From the NCBI GenBank assembly GCA_964620045.1, contig CAZUJL010000003.1, forward strand, positions 62,001 to 126,000: a stretch of 64,000 nucleotides of DNA, in the 5' to 3' direction. Below, piece after piece: positions 9,387 to 17,381 of this stretch. The translations under genes and the position numbers were made by a program. The notes beneath the pieces were generated by a model, which was not told the origin of the DNA, ran no database searches, and saw only the letters and a program-made list of their open reading frames with translations. This DNA comes from VFKU01 sp964620045 (GTDB lineage: Bacteria; Hydrogenedentota; Hydrogenedentia; Hydrogenedentales; GCA-2746185). The stretch's first letter is position 1, and each line of letters starts with the position of its first letter.

Positions 9387-12300
9387 ATGAAAGCGAAAGT
9401 TTGGGTCGCGGTTGCGGCCGCAGTAATGCTCTGGTCCGCGGCGGTATCCGCGCAGATCACATTCACTCCACCAGCGCTCCTCAACTCTAACGCCGGTCCA
9501 GATACCGGCGACGACGAGCGTCCCCAGGTCACCACCGACGGTGCGGGCACATGGATCGCCGTTTGGGATTCGTACCGAAACTTCGGCACCGACGCGGACA
9601 TCCTCTTCGCGCGTTCGACGAACAACGGACAGACATGGTCGACGATCGCCGCGCTGAACAACAACGCCGCGAGCGACAGCGGCGATGATATCCGTCCGGT
9701 TCTCTCCACCGACGGTGCCGGCAACTGGGTCTGCTTGTGGGAATCGACCGCGCCCGTCGGCGGTTCGGGGACCGACCTCGACATTTTGTACTCGCGCTCC
9801 AGCGACAACGGTGCGACGTGGGCCGCGCCCGCGCTGCTGAACTCAAACGGAACGACCGATTCGCGCATCGATGAAATGCCGCACCTCGCCACCGATGGCC
9901 TGGGCAACTGGGTCGCGATTTGGGATTCAAACGGAAACATCGGCGGCGCGGGCCTCGACTACGACGTATTCGTTTCTCGTTCGACGAACAACGGCCAGAC
10001 CTGGACTGCGGCCGCGGCGCTGAATACCAACGCGGTGAGCGACGGTGGCGACGATATTCGTTCGCAGATCACCACCGACGGCTCCGGCGTATGGATGGCC
10101 GTGTGGGGTTCCACCGCGGCCATCGCCGGCGGCGGAACCGACAGCGACATCATCTGGGCGCGTTCGACCGACAACGGCGCCACCTGGACGGCACCGGCTG
10201 CGGTGAACACCAATGCGGCGTCGGATTCCGGCGCAGACTTGCGCCCGGGCGTCGCCACCGACGGCATCGGCAACTGGGTCGTCGTGTGGAACTCGAACTC
10301 CAACCTCAACAGCACCGGCACCGACAACGACGTGTACGTCGCGCGGTCGAGCAACAACGGCACGACGTGGACCGCGCCGGGCACGCTGAACTCCAACGGC
10401 GGTACCGACTCCGGGACCGACGAATACGTGCGCGTGAACACCGACGGCCTCGGCAACTGGCTCGCCGTGTGGAACGGTCCGGCGAACTTCGGCGGTTCCG
10501 GCACCGACTACGATATTTGGATCACGCAGTCGACGAACAACGGCGCGACGTGGTCGACCATGACGCGCATGAACACAACCGCGAACACAGACTTCTGGTA
10601 TGACCTCGTGCCGCAGGTCACCCCGGACGGCAACGGCAACTGGATCGGCGTGTGGGAATCAAACGGCGACATCGACGGCAACACAACGCCGGATTACGAC
10701 ATCGTTCTCACGCGCTTCACGCTCGGCTCGCTGGGTCTCTCGGCGAACAGCATTGTCCCGGCGACCACCGGTCCGACGAATGCGACGAGCGTATCCTTCA
10801 CGGTCGGCTTCAGCGACGCCGTGATTAACTTCAATAACGCGGCCGATCTTGTGTTTAACCACAGCGGCACCGCGAACTCGGGCGTCTCGATTTCCGGCGG
10901 CCCGCAGAACTATACCGTCAACGTCACCGGCATCACGGGCACCGGCTCGTTCACGATGGCGGTCTCGACGACTTCCGACGTGCGCACGTCTGGCGGCACG
11001 TTGCTGACCTCGAGCGTGACCAGCCCGGGCGTGGCCATCGACAACACGGCGCCCGGCGTTTCGCTCGCCAGCGCCGCCGGCGACCCGGTCACCGGCGCGA
11101 TCAGCGTCACAGCGACGCTCTCCGAGTCGAGCGCGAACTTCGCCGCGGGCGACATCAGCACCACAAACGCCAGCGTCAGCGGATTCACGGGCTCCGGCGC
11201 CAACTACAGCTTCACGCTGACCCCGTTGGCCACCGGCTCGTTTAGCGCGTCCGTCAACGCGGGTACGTTCACCGACGCCGCGGGCAATAACAACACGGTG
11301 TCCAACACGCTCTCACGCACGGCCGACCTCAGCGGCCCGCAAATCACGCTGAGCAGCATCGCCGGCGATCCGGTGAATGGCGCGATCACGGTTACCGCCG
11401 TGCTCACGCAGTCCAGCACGAACTTCGCCGCCGCGGACATCACGGCAGTCAATGCGACCGTCGACGGCTTCAGCGGTGCGGGTACGAACTACAGCTTCAC
11501 ATTGACGCCGCTCGCGAATGGCCTGTTCAGCGCGAACGTTGCCGCGGGCACGTTCACGAACGCCGGTAGCGTCGCCAACTCCGCGTCGAACACGCTCTCG
11601 CGCACCGCGAACCTGCCCTCGGCGCCTCCGGGCTCCGAGCCAACCACCGCCGTGGTCGCCAACCCGGATATGAATAGCGACGTCGGCGACGATGAACGCC
11701 CGATGCTCGCCACCGATGGCAATGGCAACTGGGTCATGGTGTGGGACGTGAACCTCGCGTTGAACGGCAACGCAGGCAGCGACATGGATATCCTCGTCAC
11801 GCGTTCCAGCGACAACGGCGCGACCTGGTCGTCGCCGGCGCTGCTCAATACCAACGGCATGGCGGATTCCGGCACGGATATTCGTCCCATGGTCGCCACA
11901 AACGGTACCGGCATGTGGATCGCCGTGTGGAACTCCGATGAAAACATCGGCGGCTCCGGCGGAGACAACGACGTTTTCTACGCGCGCTCGACCAACAACG
12001 GCGCGACATGGTCGGCCCCGGCACTGCTGAACACCAATGGCACCGTGGACGGCGGCAGCGATGAAATGGTGCGTGTCGCCGCCGATGCCAACGGCAACTG
12101 GGTGGCCACGTGGCTTTCCTCGTCGAGCTTCGCCGGCAACGGCAACGAATTCGACGTGGCAGTGTCCCGCTCTACCGACAACGGCGCGACCTGGTCGCCG
12201 CCGGCGGTGCTGAACTCGAATGGCTTGGTGGACGGCGCCACCGAAACGCGTGTCGATGTCGTCACCGACGGCAACGGCATGTGGATCGCTCTGTGGGCGA

Positions 12301-14945
12301 GCGACGAAAACCTTGACGGCCAGTCGGCCTTCGATTACGACATCCTTTACGCGCGCTCGACGAATAATGGCGCGACGTGGAGCACTTCGGCCCGTCTGAA
12401 CACGAACGCGACGAGCGATTCCGGCGGCGATTTCCGCCCGGCCATCGCAACTGACCGAAACAATAACTGGGTGGCGACGTGGCACTCGGTGGATACCGCA
12501 GGCAGCGGCGACTTCGACATCCTCGTCGCGCGCTCGTCCGACAACGGCGCGACCTGGTCCGCTCCGACCCTGCTAAATCAGGGCGGCGGTGCGGATGGCG
12601 GCGATGATGACAACGTGCGTCTTGCCACCGACGAATCCGGCAACTGGATCGCGGTGTGGGAATCCAGCGCGAACATCGCCGGCACGGGCACCGATTGGGA
12701 CGTGTTTATGTCCCGCTCGACCGACAACGGCGCGACCTGGGGCACCCCGGGTCTGCTGAACTCGCACGGCACGACCGACGATCGCTTCGACCTTGTTCCG
12801 GTGATCGGCACGGATCGCTCCGGCGCGTGGGTGACCGCGTGGGAAACCTCTTATACGTTTGAAGATACGGCGGGCTTCGACTTCGACATCGCCGTGTCGC
12901 GCTTCTCGATCATTACGTCGTTGCGCGCCTTGACCGTCGTTCCCGCGACCACCGGCCCGACGAATGCGTCCACCGTGAACTTTACGGTGACCTTCAACAA
13001 CGACACGATTAACTTCAACAACGCCGCGGACGTGGTCATCAACCACACTGGCACGGCGAACACCGGCGTGACGATTTCCGGCGGGCCGCGTGAGTTTAAT
13101 GTGGCGGTCACCGGCGTTTCCGGCAATGGTTCGTTCACGCTAGCCGCATCCACCACGTCCGATGTGCGCACCGCGACCGGCAATATTCCTCTGTCGCAGA
13201 GCGCGACCAGCGCGGCGGTGATGATCGACACCACCGCGCCGACGATTTCGCTGACCAGCGATGCGGCGGCCACAGTGAACGCCGGCATCACGGTCACGGC
13301 GACCCTGTCCGAGTCCAGCACGAACTTCGTCGCGGGCGACATCAACACGACGAACGCCACGGTGAGCAACTTCGGCGGTTCGGGTACGAACTACAGTTTC
13401 ACGCTGACCCCGAATGCCAGCGGCGCGTTCAACGCGTCGGTTCCGGCCTCGCGCTTCACGGATGCGGCCGGCAACAACAACACCGTGTCCAACACGCTCT
13501 CGCGCACCGCGGATATCACACCGCCGACGGCCACGCTGAGCACGAGCGCGGCGGCCACGGTCAACACCTTTATCACAATCAACGTGGTGCTGTCCGAGTC
13601 GAGCACGAACTTCGCCGCCGGCGACATTACGGCGGTGAACGGTACGGTGAGCAACTTCACGGGTTCGGGTACGGCCTACAGCTTCCGCTTGACGCCGGCT
13701 GCCACGGGCACCTTCAGCGCCCAGATTGACGCCGGTGCGTTTACCGACGCGATTGGCAACAACAACACCGCGTCCAACACGCTCTCGCGCGTCGCCGATC
13801 TCACGCCCCCGACGGCCTTGATCGCGAGCACCGCGCTTGACCCGGTCGCGGGCACGATTAACGTTACCGTGACGCTGTCCGAGGCGAGCACGAACTTCAC
13901 CTCCGGCGATGTGACGCGCACGAACTGCACGCTCGGCAGCTTCACCGGTTCAGGCACGAGCTACAGCTTCACCCTGAATCCGAGCAACAGCAGCGGCACG
14001 TACGGTGCCGTGATCGCCGCCGGCACCTTCACCGACGCGATCGGCAACCAGAACATAGTCTCAAATACGTTCCAGCGCACGGTCGATGAAGTGCGACCGA
14101 CGATGACCTTCGCTACGGCGGCCGCCAGCACGGTAAACGGTCCGATTACCGTGACGGCTACGGCGAGCGAGTCCACAACGAACTTCGTGGTCGGCGACTT
14201 GACGCTGTCCAATGCCACCGCCAGCAACTTCACTGGTTCCGGCGCGAACTACTCGTTTACGCTGACCCCGGTGGCCAACGGCACGTTCAGCGTGCGCGTC
14301 ACCGCCAGCGTGTTTACGGACTTCGCCGGTAATACCAATACCTCGTCGAGCACGCTGTCGCGCACGGCCGACCTCACGCCGCCAACCATCAGCCTCAGCT
14401 CTTCGGCGGCAACGACAGTGAATACGTTTATCACCATCACAGCCACGCTCTCGCAGACAAGCACGAACTTCGGAATCGATGACATCACGCCGGTAAATGG
14501 CACGGTGAGCAACTTCTCCGGTTCGGGCACGAGCTACAGCTTCCGCCTTACGCCGCTCGCGTCGGGTGCATTCAGCGCGCAGGTCGCCGCCGGCACCTTC
14601 ACCGATGCGGCCACCAATGGAAACACCGCGTCGAACACGCTGTCGCGCACGGCCGATCTGACCGCGCCGACGATTACACTGGTGAACACCACCGGCAGCC
14701 CGACGAGCAGCTTCATCACGGTTTCCGTGACGCTGTCCGAGTCGAGCTCGAACTTCACGTCGGCGGACATTACGACGTCGAACGCCACCGTGAGCAACTT
14801 CGGCGGCTCGGGCACGAGTTACAGCTTCCGCCTGAACCCGTCCGCCTTGGGCACGTTCACGGGCCAGGTGCAGGCCGGCCGCTTCACGGACGCCGTGGGC
14901 AACAACAACACCGCGTCGAACCTGATTAGCGCGGTTCGTAACTAG
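9387..14945 (+). CDS. Giant secreted protein with 12 Asp-box repeats and 8 Big_12-like Ig repeats
   Basis: 1852 residues. A Sec signal peptide covers about 1-23 (ending VSAQ). The rest is two unequal copies of one plan. Copy one: six sialidase/BNR-like repeats, each with an Asp-box (S-x-D/N-N-G-x-T-W), then one Ig-like domain (starting TTGPTNAT), then two Big_12-like domains (ITVTATLSESS, then GDI, then TFTDAAGNNNTVSNTLSRTAD). Copy two starts near residue 765: again six Asp-box repeats, one Ig-like domain (TTGPTNAS) and six Big_12-like domains to the C-terminus. Asp-box propellers occur in sialidases and in glycan- or protein-binding exoproteins. No catalytic set is evident, so binding or adhesion is the safer guess. 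There is no transmembrane or sorting signal at the end (NLISAVRN). Confidence 0.92.
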   Translation: MKAKVWVAVAAAVMLWSAAVSAQITFTPPALLNSNAGPDTGDDERPQVTTDGAGTWIAVWDSYRNFGTDADILFARSTNNGQTWSTIAALNNNAASDSGDDIRPVLSTDGAGNWVCLWESTAPVGGSGTDLDILYSRSSDNGATWAAPALLNSNGTTDSRIDEMPHLATDGLGNWVAIWDSNGNIGGAGLDYDVFVSRSTNNGQTWTAAAALNTNAVSDGGDDIRSQITTDGSGVWMAVWGSTAAIAGGGTDSDIIWARSTDNGATWTAPAAVNTNAASDSGADLRPGVATDGIGNWVVVWNSNSNLNSTGTDNDVYVARSSNNGTTWTAPGTLNSNGGTDSGTDEYVRVNTDGLGNWLAVWNGPANFGGSGTDYDIWITQSTNNGATWSTMTRMNTTANTDFWYDLVPQVTPDGNGNWIGVWESNGDIDGNTTPDYDIVLTRFTLGSLGLSANSIVPATTGPTNATSVSFTVGFSDAVINFNNAADLVFNHSGTANSGVSISGGPQNYTVNVTGITGTGSFTMAVSTTSDVRTSGGTLLTSSVTSPGVAIDNTAPGVSLASAAGDPVTGAISVTATLSESSANFAAGDISTTNASVSGFTGSGANYSFTLTPLATGSFSASVNAGTFTDAAGNNNTVSNTLSRTADLSGPQITLSSIAGDPVNGAITVTAVLTQSSTNFAAADITAVNATVDGFSGAGTNYSFTLTPLANGLFSANVAAGTFTNAGSVANSASNTLSRTANLPSAPPGSEPTTAVVANPDMNSDVGDDERPMLATDGNGNWVMVWDVNLALNGNAGSDMDILVTRSSDNGATWSSPALLNTNGMADSGTDIRPMVATNGTGMWIAVWNSDENIGGSGGDNDVFYARSTNNGATWSAPALLNTNGTVDGGSDEMVRVAADANGNWVATWLSSSSFAGNGNEFDVAVSRSTDNGATWSPPAVLNSNGLVDGATETRVDVVTDGNGMWIALWASDENLDGQSAFDYDILYARSTNNGATWSTSARLNTNATSDSGGDFRPAIATDRNNNWVATWHSVDTAGSGDFDILVARSSDNGATWSAPTLLNQGGGADGGDDDNVRLATDESGNWIAVWESSANIAGTGTDWDVFMSRSTDNGATWGTPGLLNSHGTTDDRFDLVPVIGTDRSGAWVTAWETSYTFEDTAGFDFDIAVSRFSIITSLRALTVVPATTGPTNASTVNFTVTFNNDTINFNNAADVVINHTGTANTGVTISGGPREFNVAVTGVSGNGSFTLAASTTSDVRTATGNIPLSQSATSAAVMIDTTAPTISLTSDAAATVNAGITVTATLSESSTNFVAGDINTTNATVSNFGGSGTNYSFTLTPNASGAFNASVPASRFTDAAGNNNTVSNTLSRTADITPPTATLSTSAAATVNTFITINVVLSESSTNFAAGDITAVNGTVSNFTGSGTAYSFRLTPAATGTFSAQIDAGAFTDAIGNNNTASNTLSRVADLTPPTALIASTALDPVAGTINVTVTLSEASTNFTSGDVTRTNCTLGSFTGSGTSYSFTLNPSNSSGTYGAVIAAGTFTDAIGNQNIVSNTFQRTVDEVRPTMTFATAAASTVNGPITVTATASESTTNFVVGDLTLSNATASNFTGSGANYSFTLTPVANGTFSVRVTASVFTDFAGNTNTSSSTLSRTADLTPPTISLSSSAATTVNTFITITATLSQTSTNFGIDDITPVNGTVSNFSGSGTSYSFRLTPLASGAFSAQVAAGTFTDAATNGNTASNTLSRTADLTAPTITLVNTTGSPTSSFITVSVTLSESSSNFTSADITTSNATVSNFGGSGTSYSFRLNPSALGTFTGQVQAGRFTDAVGNNNTASNLISAVRN

Positions 14946-14961
14946 GCAGCATCCAAATAAG

Positions 14962-15001
14962 AAACCCGCGGCATTCATCCGAATGCCGCGGGTTTTATTT
15001 T
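14962..15001. terminator. Strong Rho-independent terminator, probably bidirectional
   Basis: A perfect 15-bp inverted repeat (14962-14976 and 14981-14995, core CCCGCGGCATTC) surrounds a 4-nt ATCC loop and is followed by TTTTATTTTA. It sits between two convergent genes (the giant protein ending at 14945 and the phasin-like gene ending at 15014) and probably stops both. Confidence 0.9.
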
Positions 15002-15013
15002 AGTACGAGGATC

Positions 15014-15871
15014 TTAGTTGTTCGCGGGGGCCTTGCGGTTCACGGCGCGCAGGCCGGCGTCCAGCAGGTCGTTCTGCGCCTTCACGATCTTCTCAATACC
15101 GCTTTCCATGCGATCCGCAAGGGTGGCCGAAGCTTCTGTCGTTTCCTGGCTCGTTTCCTCGGCGCGTTCATACACGCGCGCGTTCATTTCGCCCGCGATG
15201 TCCAGCAGATTCTTCTGTGCGCGGTGCAGGTTGTCGATGCCTTCTTCAATCGCCCGTGCGATTGTCTTGGAGAGCAGCGGCTTTTCCTGATCCGCGATCA
15301 GCGCCACGTTTTCCTTGTTCTGCTTCGCGGCCAGCGTGGACAGGCTCGCCTGCGTCGCCAGCACGTTGTCGACCGATTCCTTCGCCATCGACGCAAGGCC
15401 CTTGAGGGTCTTGCCCGTCGAGAAGCGCGCGATTTCTTCCGCCGCCTTCACGCCAAGCTTGCCCTGCTTTTCCACAAGGCCGAGAATCTCGCGCTGCGCA
15501 GTGACCGCCGCTTCAAAGTTCTTGCGCATCAACTGGCCAAACGGGAAGGCCGGGTAGTTGCGCTTCGCGGGGGCTTCTTCCGTCTCCGGGGTTTCAACGG
15601 CCGGCTCGCGCTCCAGGCGATCTTCGCCCAGGTTGATGAACGAGCGCTGCATCGCCACAACGCCCTCGGCGATTTCTTCCACGGAGTCGATCAACGACGT
15701 GGCGGGGGAGGCCTCGTCCGCCTTCAGGCGTTCGCGGACGATTTTGAACGCAATCGCGTTCTGCGCGGCAACGTAGTCCAAGAACACATTCTGGACCTTG
15801 AAGAGGTTCTTCATCCCGTCGCGCACCATGCGCGGCGCGGTCGCGGGGACTTCAACAGCATTGGCTTCCAT
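15014..15871 (-). CDS. Phasin-like granule-associated protein
   Basis: 285 residues, almost wholly predicted alpha-helical, with no signal peptide or membrane segment. Two halves show the phasin-like pattern of amphipathic helices rich in K, V, Q, N and A: MKNLFKVQNVFLDYVAAQNA near the start, AAVTAQREILGLVEKQGK in the middle and KIVKAQNDLLDAGLRAVN at the end. The function is inferred mainly from context. It is divergent from a phaR-type regulator, and its promoter carries a PhaR-style operator. Phasins coat PHA or lipid granules. The length is greater than that of most phasins (about 110-190), so it may be a double-length relative. ATG at 15871 follows AAGGAGTTAGACC, a good ribosome site. Confidence 0.7.
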   Translation of the reverse strand: MEANAVEVPATAPRMVRDGMKNLFKVQNVFLDYVAAQNAIAFKIVRERLKADEASPATSLIDSVEEIAEGVVAMQRSFINLGEDRLEREPAVETPETEEAPAKRNYPAFPFGQLMRKNFEAAVTAQREILGLVEKQGKLGVKAAEEIARFSTGKTLKGLASMAKESVDNVLATQASLSTLAAKQNKENVALIADQEKPLLSKTIARAIEEGIDNLHRAQKNLLDIAGEMNARVYERAEETSQETTEASATLADRMESGIEKIVKAQNDLLDAGLRAVNRKAPANN

Positions 15872-15919
15872 GGTCTAACTCCTTACGATGTAGGGGGTTG
15901 TACGTCCCACAACTGATTT

Positions 15920-15934
15920 TGCTGCTCTGCAGCA
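15920..15934. promoter_or_regulatory. Candidate PhaR operator (CTGC-N3-GCAG palindrome)
   Basis: TGCTGC-TCT-GCAGCA is a perfect 6-bp inverted repeat. It contains CTGC-N3-GCAG, the form described for the Paracoccus PhaR repressor site. It begins directly after the predicted start point (about 15935) of the leftward phasin-like transcript. An extra half site, GCAGCAT, lies at 15950-15956, exactly 21 bp (two helical turns) from the same sequence at 15929-15935. Confidence 0.7.
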
Positions 15935-15941
15935 TAAACGC

Positions 15942-15970
15942 ACTATACCGCAGCATGGATTGCTTGTCAA
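15942..15970 (-). promoter_or_regulatory. Near-consensus sigma70 promoter of the phasin-like gene
   Basis: Read on the minus strand: TTGACA (15970-15965), 17 nt, TATAGT (15947-15942). The -35 hexamer is a perfect match and the spacing is ideal. The GCAGCAT half site lies in the spacer and the full palindrome at +1, the classical position for repression. Confidence 0.8.
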
Positions 15971-15992
15971 GCCCTATTTTATGTGCTATTGT
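15964..15992 (+). promoter_or_regulatory. Sigma70 promoter of phaR, overlapping the phasin -35 box
   Basis: TTGTCA (15964-15969), 17 nt, TATTGT (15987-15992). Its -35 overlaps the opposite-strand TTGACA by five bases, so the two promoters are back to back and one bound repressor could affect both. TGC-rich sequence (TGCGGTGCAGCGCAGC) follows at about 15998-16013. Confidence 0.6.
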
Positions 15993-16048
15993 CATTTTGC
16001 GGTGCAGCGCAGCCGTTGTGCGATACAGCAGTTTGCCGGGAGCGCCCT

Positions 16049-16576
16049 ATGATCGTTATCAAGAAATACGAGAACCGCCGGCTCTACGATACCGCCTCCA
16101 GCCGCTACGTGAATCTCGAGGACGTCACGCAGATGGTGCGCGACGGCGAAGAGGTGCAGATCATCGATGCCAAGACCGGCGAAGACCTCACGCGCGTCGT
16201 GCTCACGCAAATCATCGTCGAAGGCGCCAAAGACAAGGACACCGGCCTGCCCACCGACATGCTCCGGCAGATCATCATCGCCAGCGGCCGCGCACAGCAG
16301 CAGATTCTCACCAGCTACTTCCGCTTCGCGCTCGATCTCTATTTGCGCGCGCACCAGGATCTCCGCGAACGCATCAACGGCGCGCGGACGAAATCGCTGG
16401 GCCCGCTCGAAGCCGTGCAAAAGTTTTTCGGTGGCGCCGCGGCCACGGGCCTGCCCTGGGCGCTGACCCGCAACGCATCGAAGTCGGCAACGCCGGAAGC
16501 CGCCACCGAACTCCACGAACTGCGAGCACGGCTCGATGCGCTTGAGCAGCAGCTAACAAAGTCGCGCGCGGATTAA
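16049..16576 (+). CDS. phaR: PhaR-type polyhydroxyalkanoate synthesis regulator
   Basis: 175 residues. It opens with the signature of the PHB/PHA accumulation regulator DNA-binding domain: MIVIKKYENRRLYDTASSRY, then VNLEDV and DAKTGEDLTRVVLTQIIVE. A second helical region follows (LRQIIIASGRAQQQILTSYF) and a C-terminal coiled-coil stretch. Relatives bind DNA and PHA granules and repress phasin and their own genes until granules form. I chose the ATG at 16049 (GGGAG upstream) rather than an in-frame upstream ATG at 15983, which lies inside the predicted promoter. The gene is four bases upstream of an alpha/beta hydrolase gene, with which it probably forms an operon. Confidence 0.93.
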   Translation: MIVIKKYENRRLYDTASSRYVNLEDVTQMVRDGEEVQIIDAKTGEDLTRVVLTQIIVEGAKDKDTGLPTDMLRQIIIASGRAQQQILTSYFRFALDLYLRAHQDLRERINGARTKSLGPLEAVQKFFGGAAATGLPWALTRNASKSATPEAATELHELRARLDALEQQLTKSRAD

Positions 16577-16580
16577 CGGC

Positions 16581-17342
16581 ATGAAGAACGGAAACGGACG
16601 CCCAAAACCTCCCTCGCTCCTGCTAAGCGCGATCGAATTGCACCGCGCCGCCGCGGAATTCGCCACCTTGCCCGCCGCGCTGCCGTTGCTGCGCCAGTCG
16701 CCGAAGGGCGACGGCCATCCGGTGCTTGTGCTGCCGGGATTCACGGCTTCCGACATCTCGACCACGCCGCTGCGCCGTTATTTGACCTCGATGGGTTACG
16801 ACGCCCACGCGTGGGAACTCGGCCGCAATCTCGGCCTGAAAGGCGACCTGGAAGAGCGCATGTACCGCCGGGTCGCGGAAATCCACATGGAAACCGGGCG
16901 CAGCATCAGCGTGATCGGCTGGAGCCTCGGCGGCATTTACGCGCGCGAAATCGCGCGTCGCATCCCGCGCGCCGTGCGCCAGGTGATCACGCTCGGCAGT
17001 CCCTTCGCCAGCGCCGGCAATGGCTCCTATGCGGTGTATGTGTACGACGCCGTCACGGGAGAGCGCACGACCCAGCGCCGCGCCGCCCTGTTTGAAACCA
17101 TCGCCGATCCGCCGCCGGTCCCATCCACGGCGATTTACACCAAGACCGACGGCGTCGCCGCGTGGAAGACCTGTCTCGAAGCCGAATCGCCGACGACCGA
17201 CAACATCGAAGTGCCCGGCAGTCATTGTGGTCTCGGCGTGAATCCGCTGGTGTTGTATGTGATTGCCGACCGGCTCGCGCTGCCCGAAGGCGCATGGGTG
17301 CCGTTCGATCGCACGGGCACGCGGCGGCTGTTCTACAAATAG
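16581..17342 (+). CDS. Alpha/beta hydrolase (lipase/esterase-like)
   Basis: 253 residues, cytoplasmic (no signal). The opening strand-turn is VLVLPGFTASD (residues 48-58). The nucleophile elbow is GWSLGG with Ser115, and plausible triad partners are Asp190 (IYTKTDG) and His215 (VPGSHCGLG). The nucleophile is Ser, so this is not a class I-III PHA synthase, which uses Cys. It resembles the PGAP1/acetyltransferase-hydrolase-like group. The product of 20342-21181 has the same layout (Ser in GHSLGG, IFTKTDG, GTHCGLAWN), so the two are paralogues. Position after phaR suggests a role in storage-lipid or PHA turnover, by inference. Confidence 0.85.
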   Translation: MKNGNGRPKPPSLLLSAIELHRAAAEFATLPAALPLLRQSPKGDGHPVLVLPGFTASDISTTPLRRYLTSMGYDAHAWELGRNLGLKGDLEERMYRRVAEIHMETGRSISVIGWSLGGIYAREIARRIPRAVRQVITLGSPFASAGNGSYAVYVYDAVTGERTTQRRAALFETIADPPPVPSTAIYTKTDGVAAWKTCLEAESPTTDNIEVPGSHCGLGVNPLVLYVIADRLALPEGAWVPFDRTGTRRLFYK

Positions 17343-17381
17343 TTTTTGTGAGTAGCGCGTAAGGGGAGAGAGGCGGATCGC

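Noticed and set aside
11313..12485. Antisense frames over the Asp-box/Big_12 gene
   Set aside because: They mirror the DNA repeats of the sense gene and show no independent domain or ribosome site.
9387..14945. Active sialidase
   Set aside because: Asp-boxes alone do not show catalysis; no Arg triad or FRIP-type motif is visible.
15983..16048. Upstream in-frame ATG as the start of phaR
   Set aside because: It lies inside the predicted -35/-10 spacer and would add 22 residues before the family's conserved N-terminus.
16581..17342. PHA synthase (PhaC) next to phaR
   Set aside because: The nucleophile elbow is GWSLGG with Ser, and the protein is far shorter than PhaC, which uses a Cys lipase-like box.
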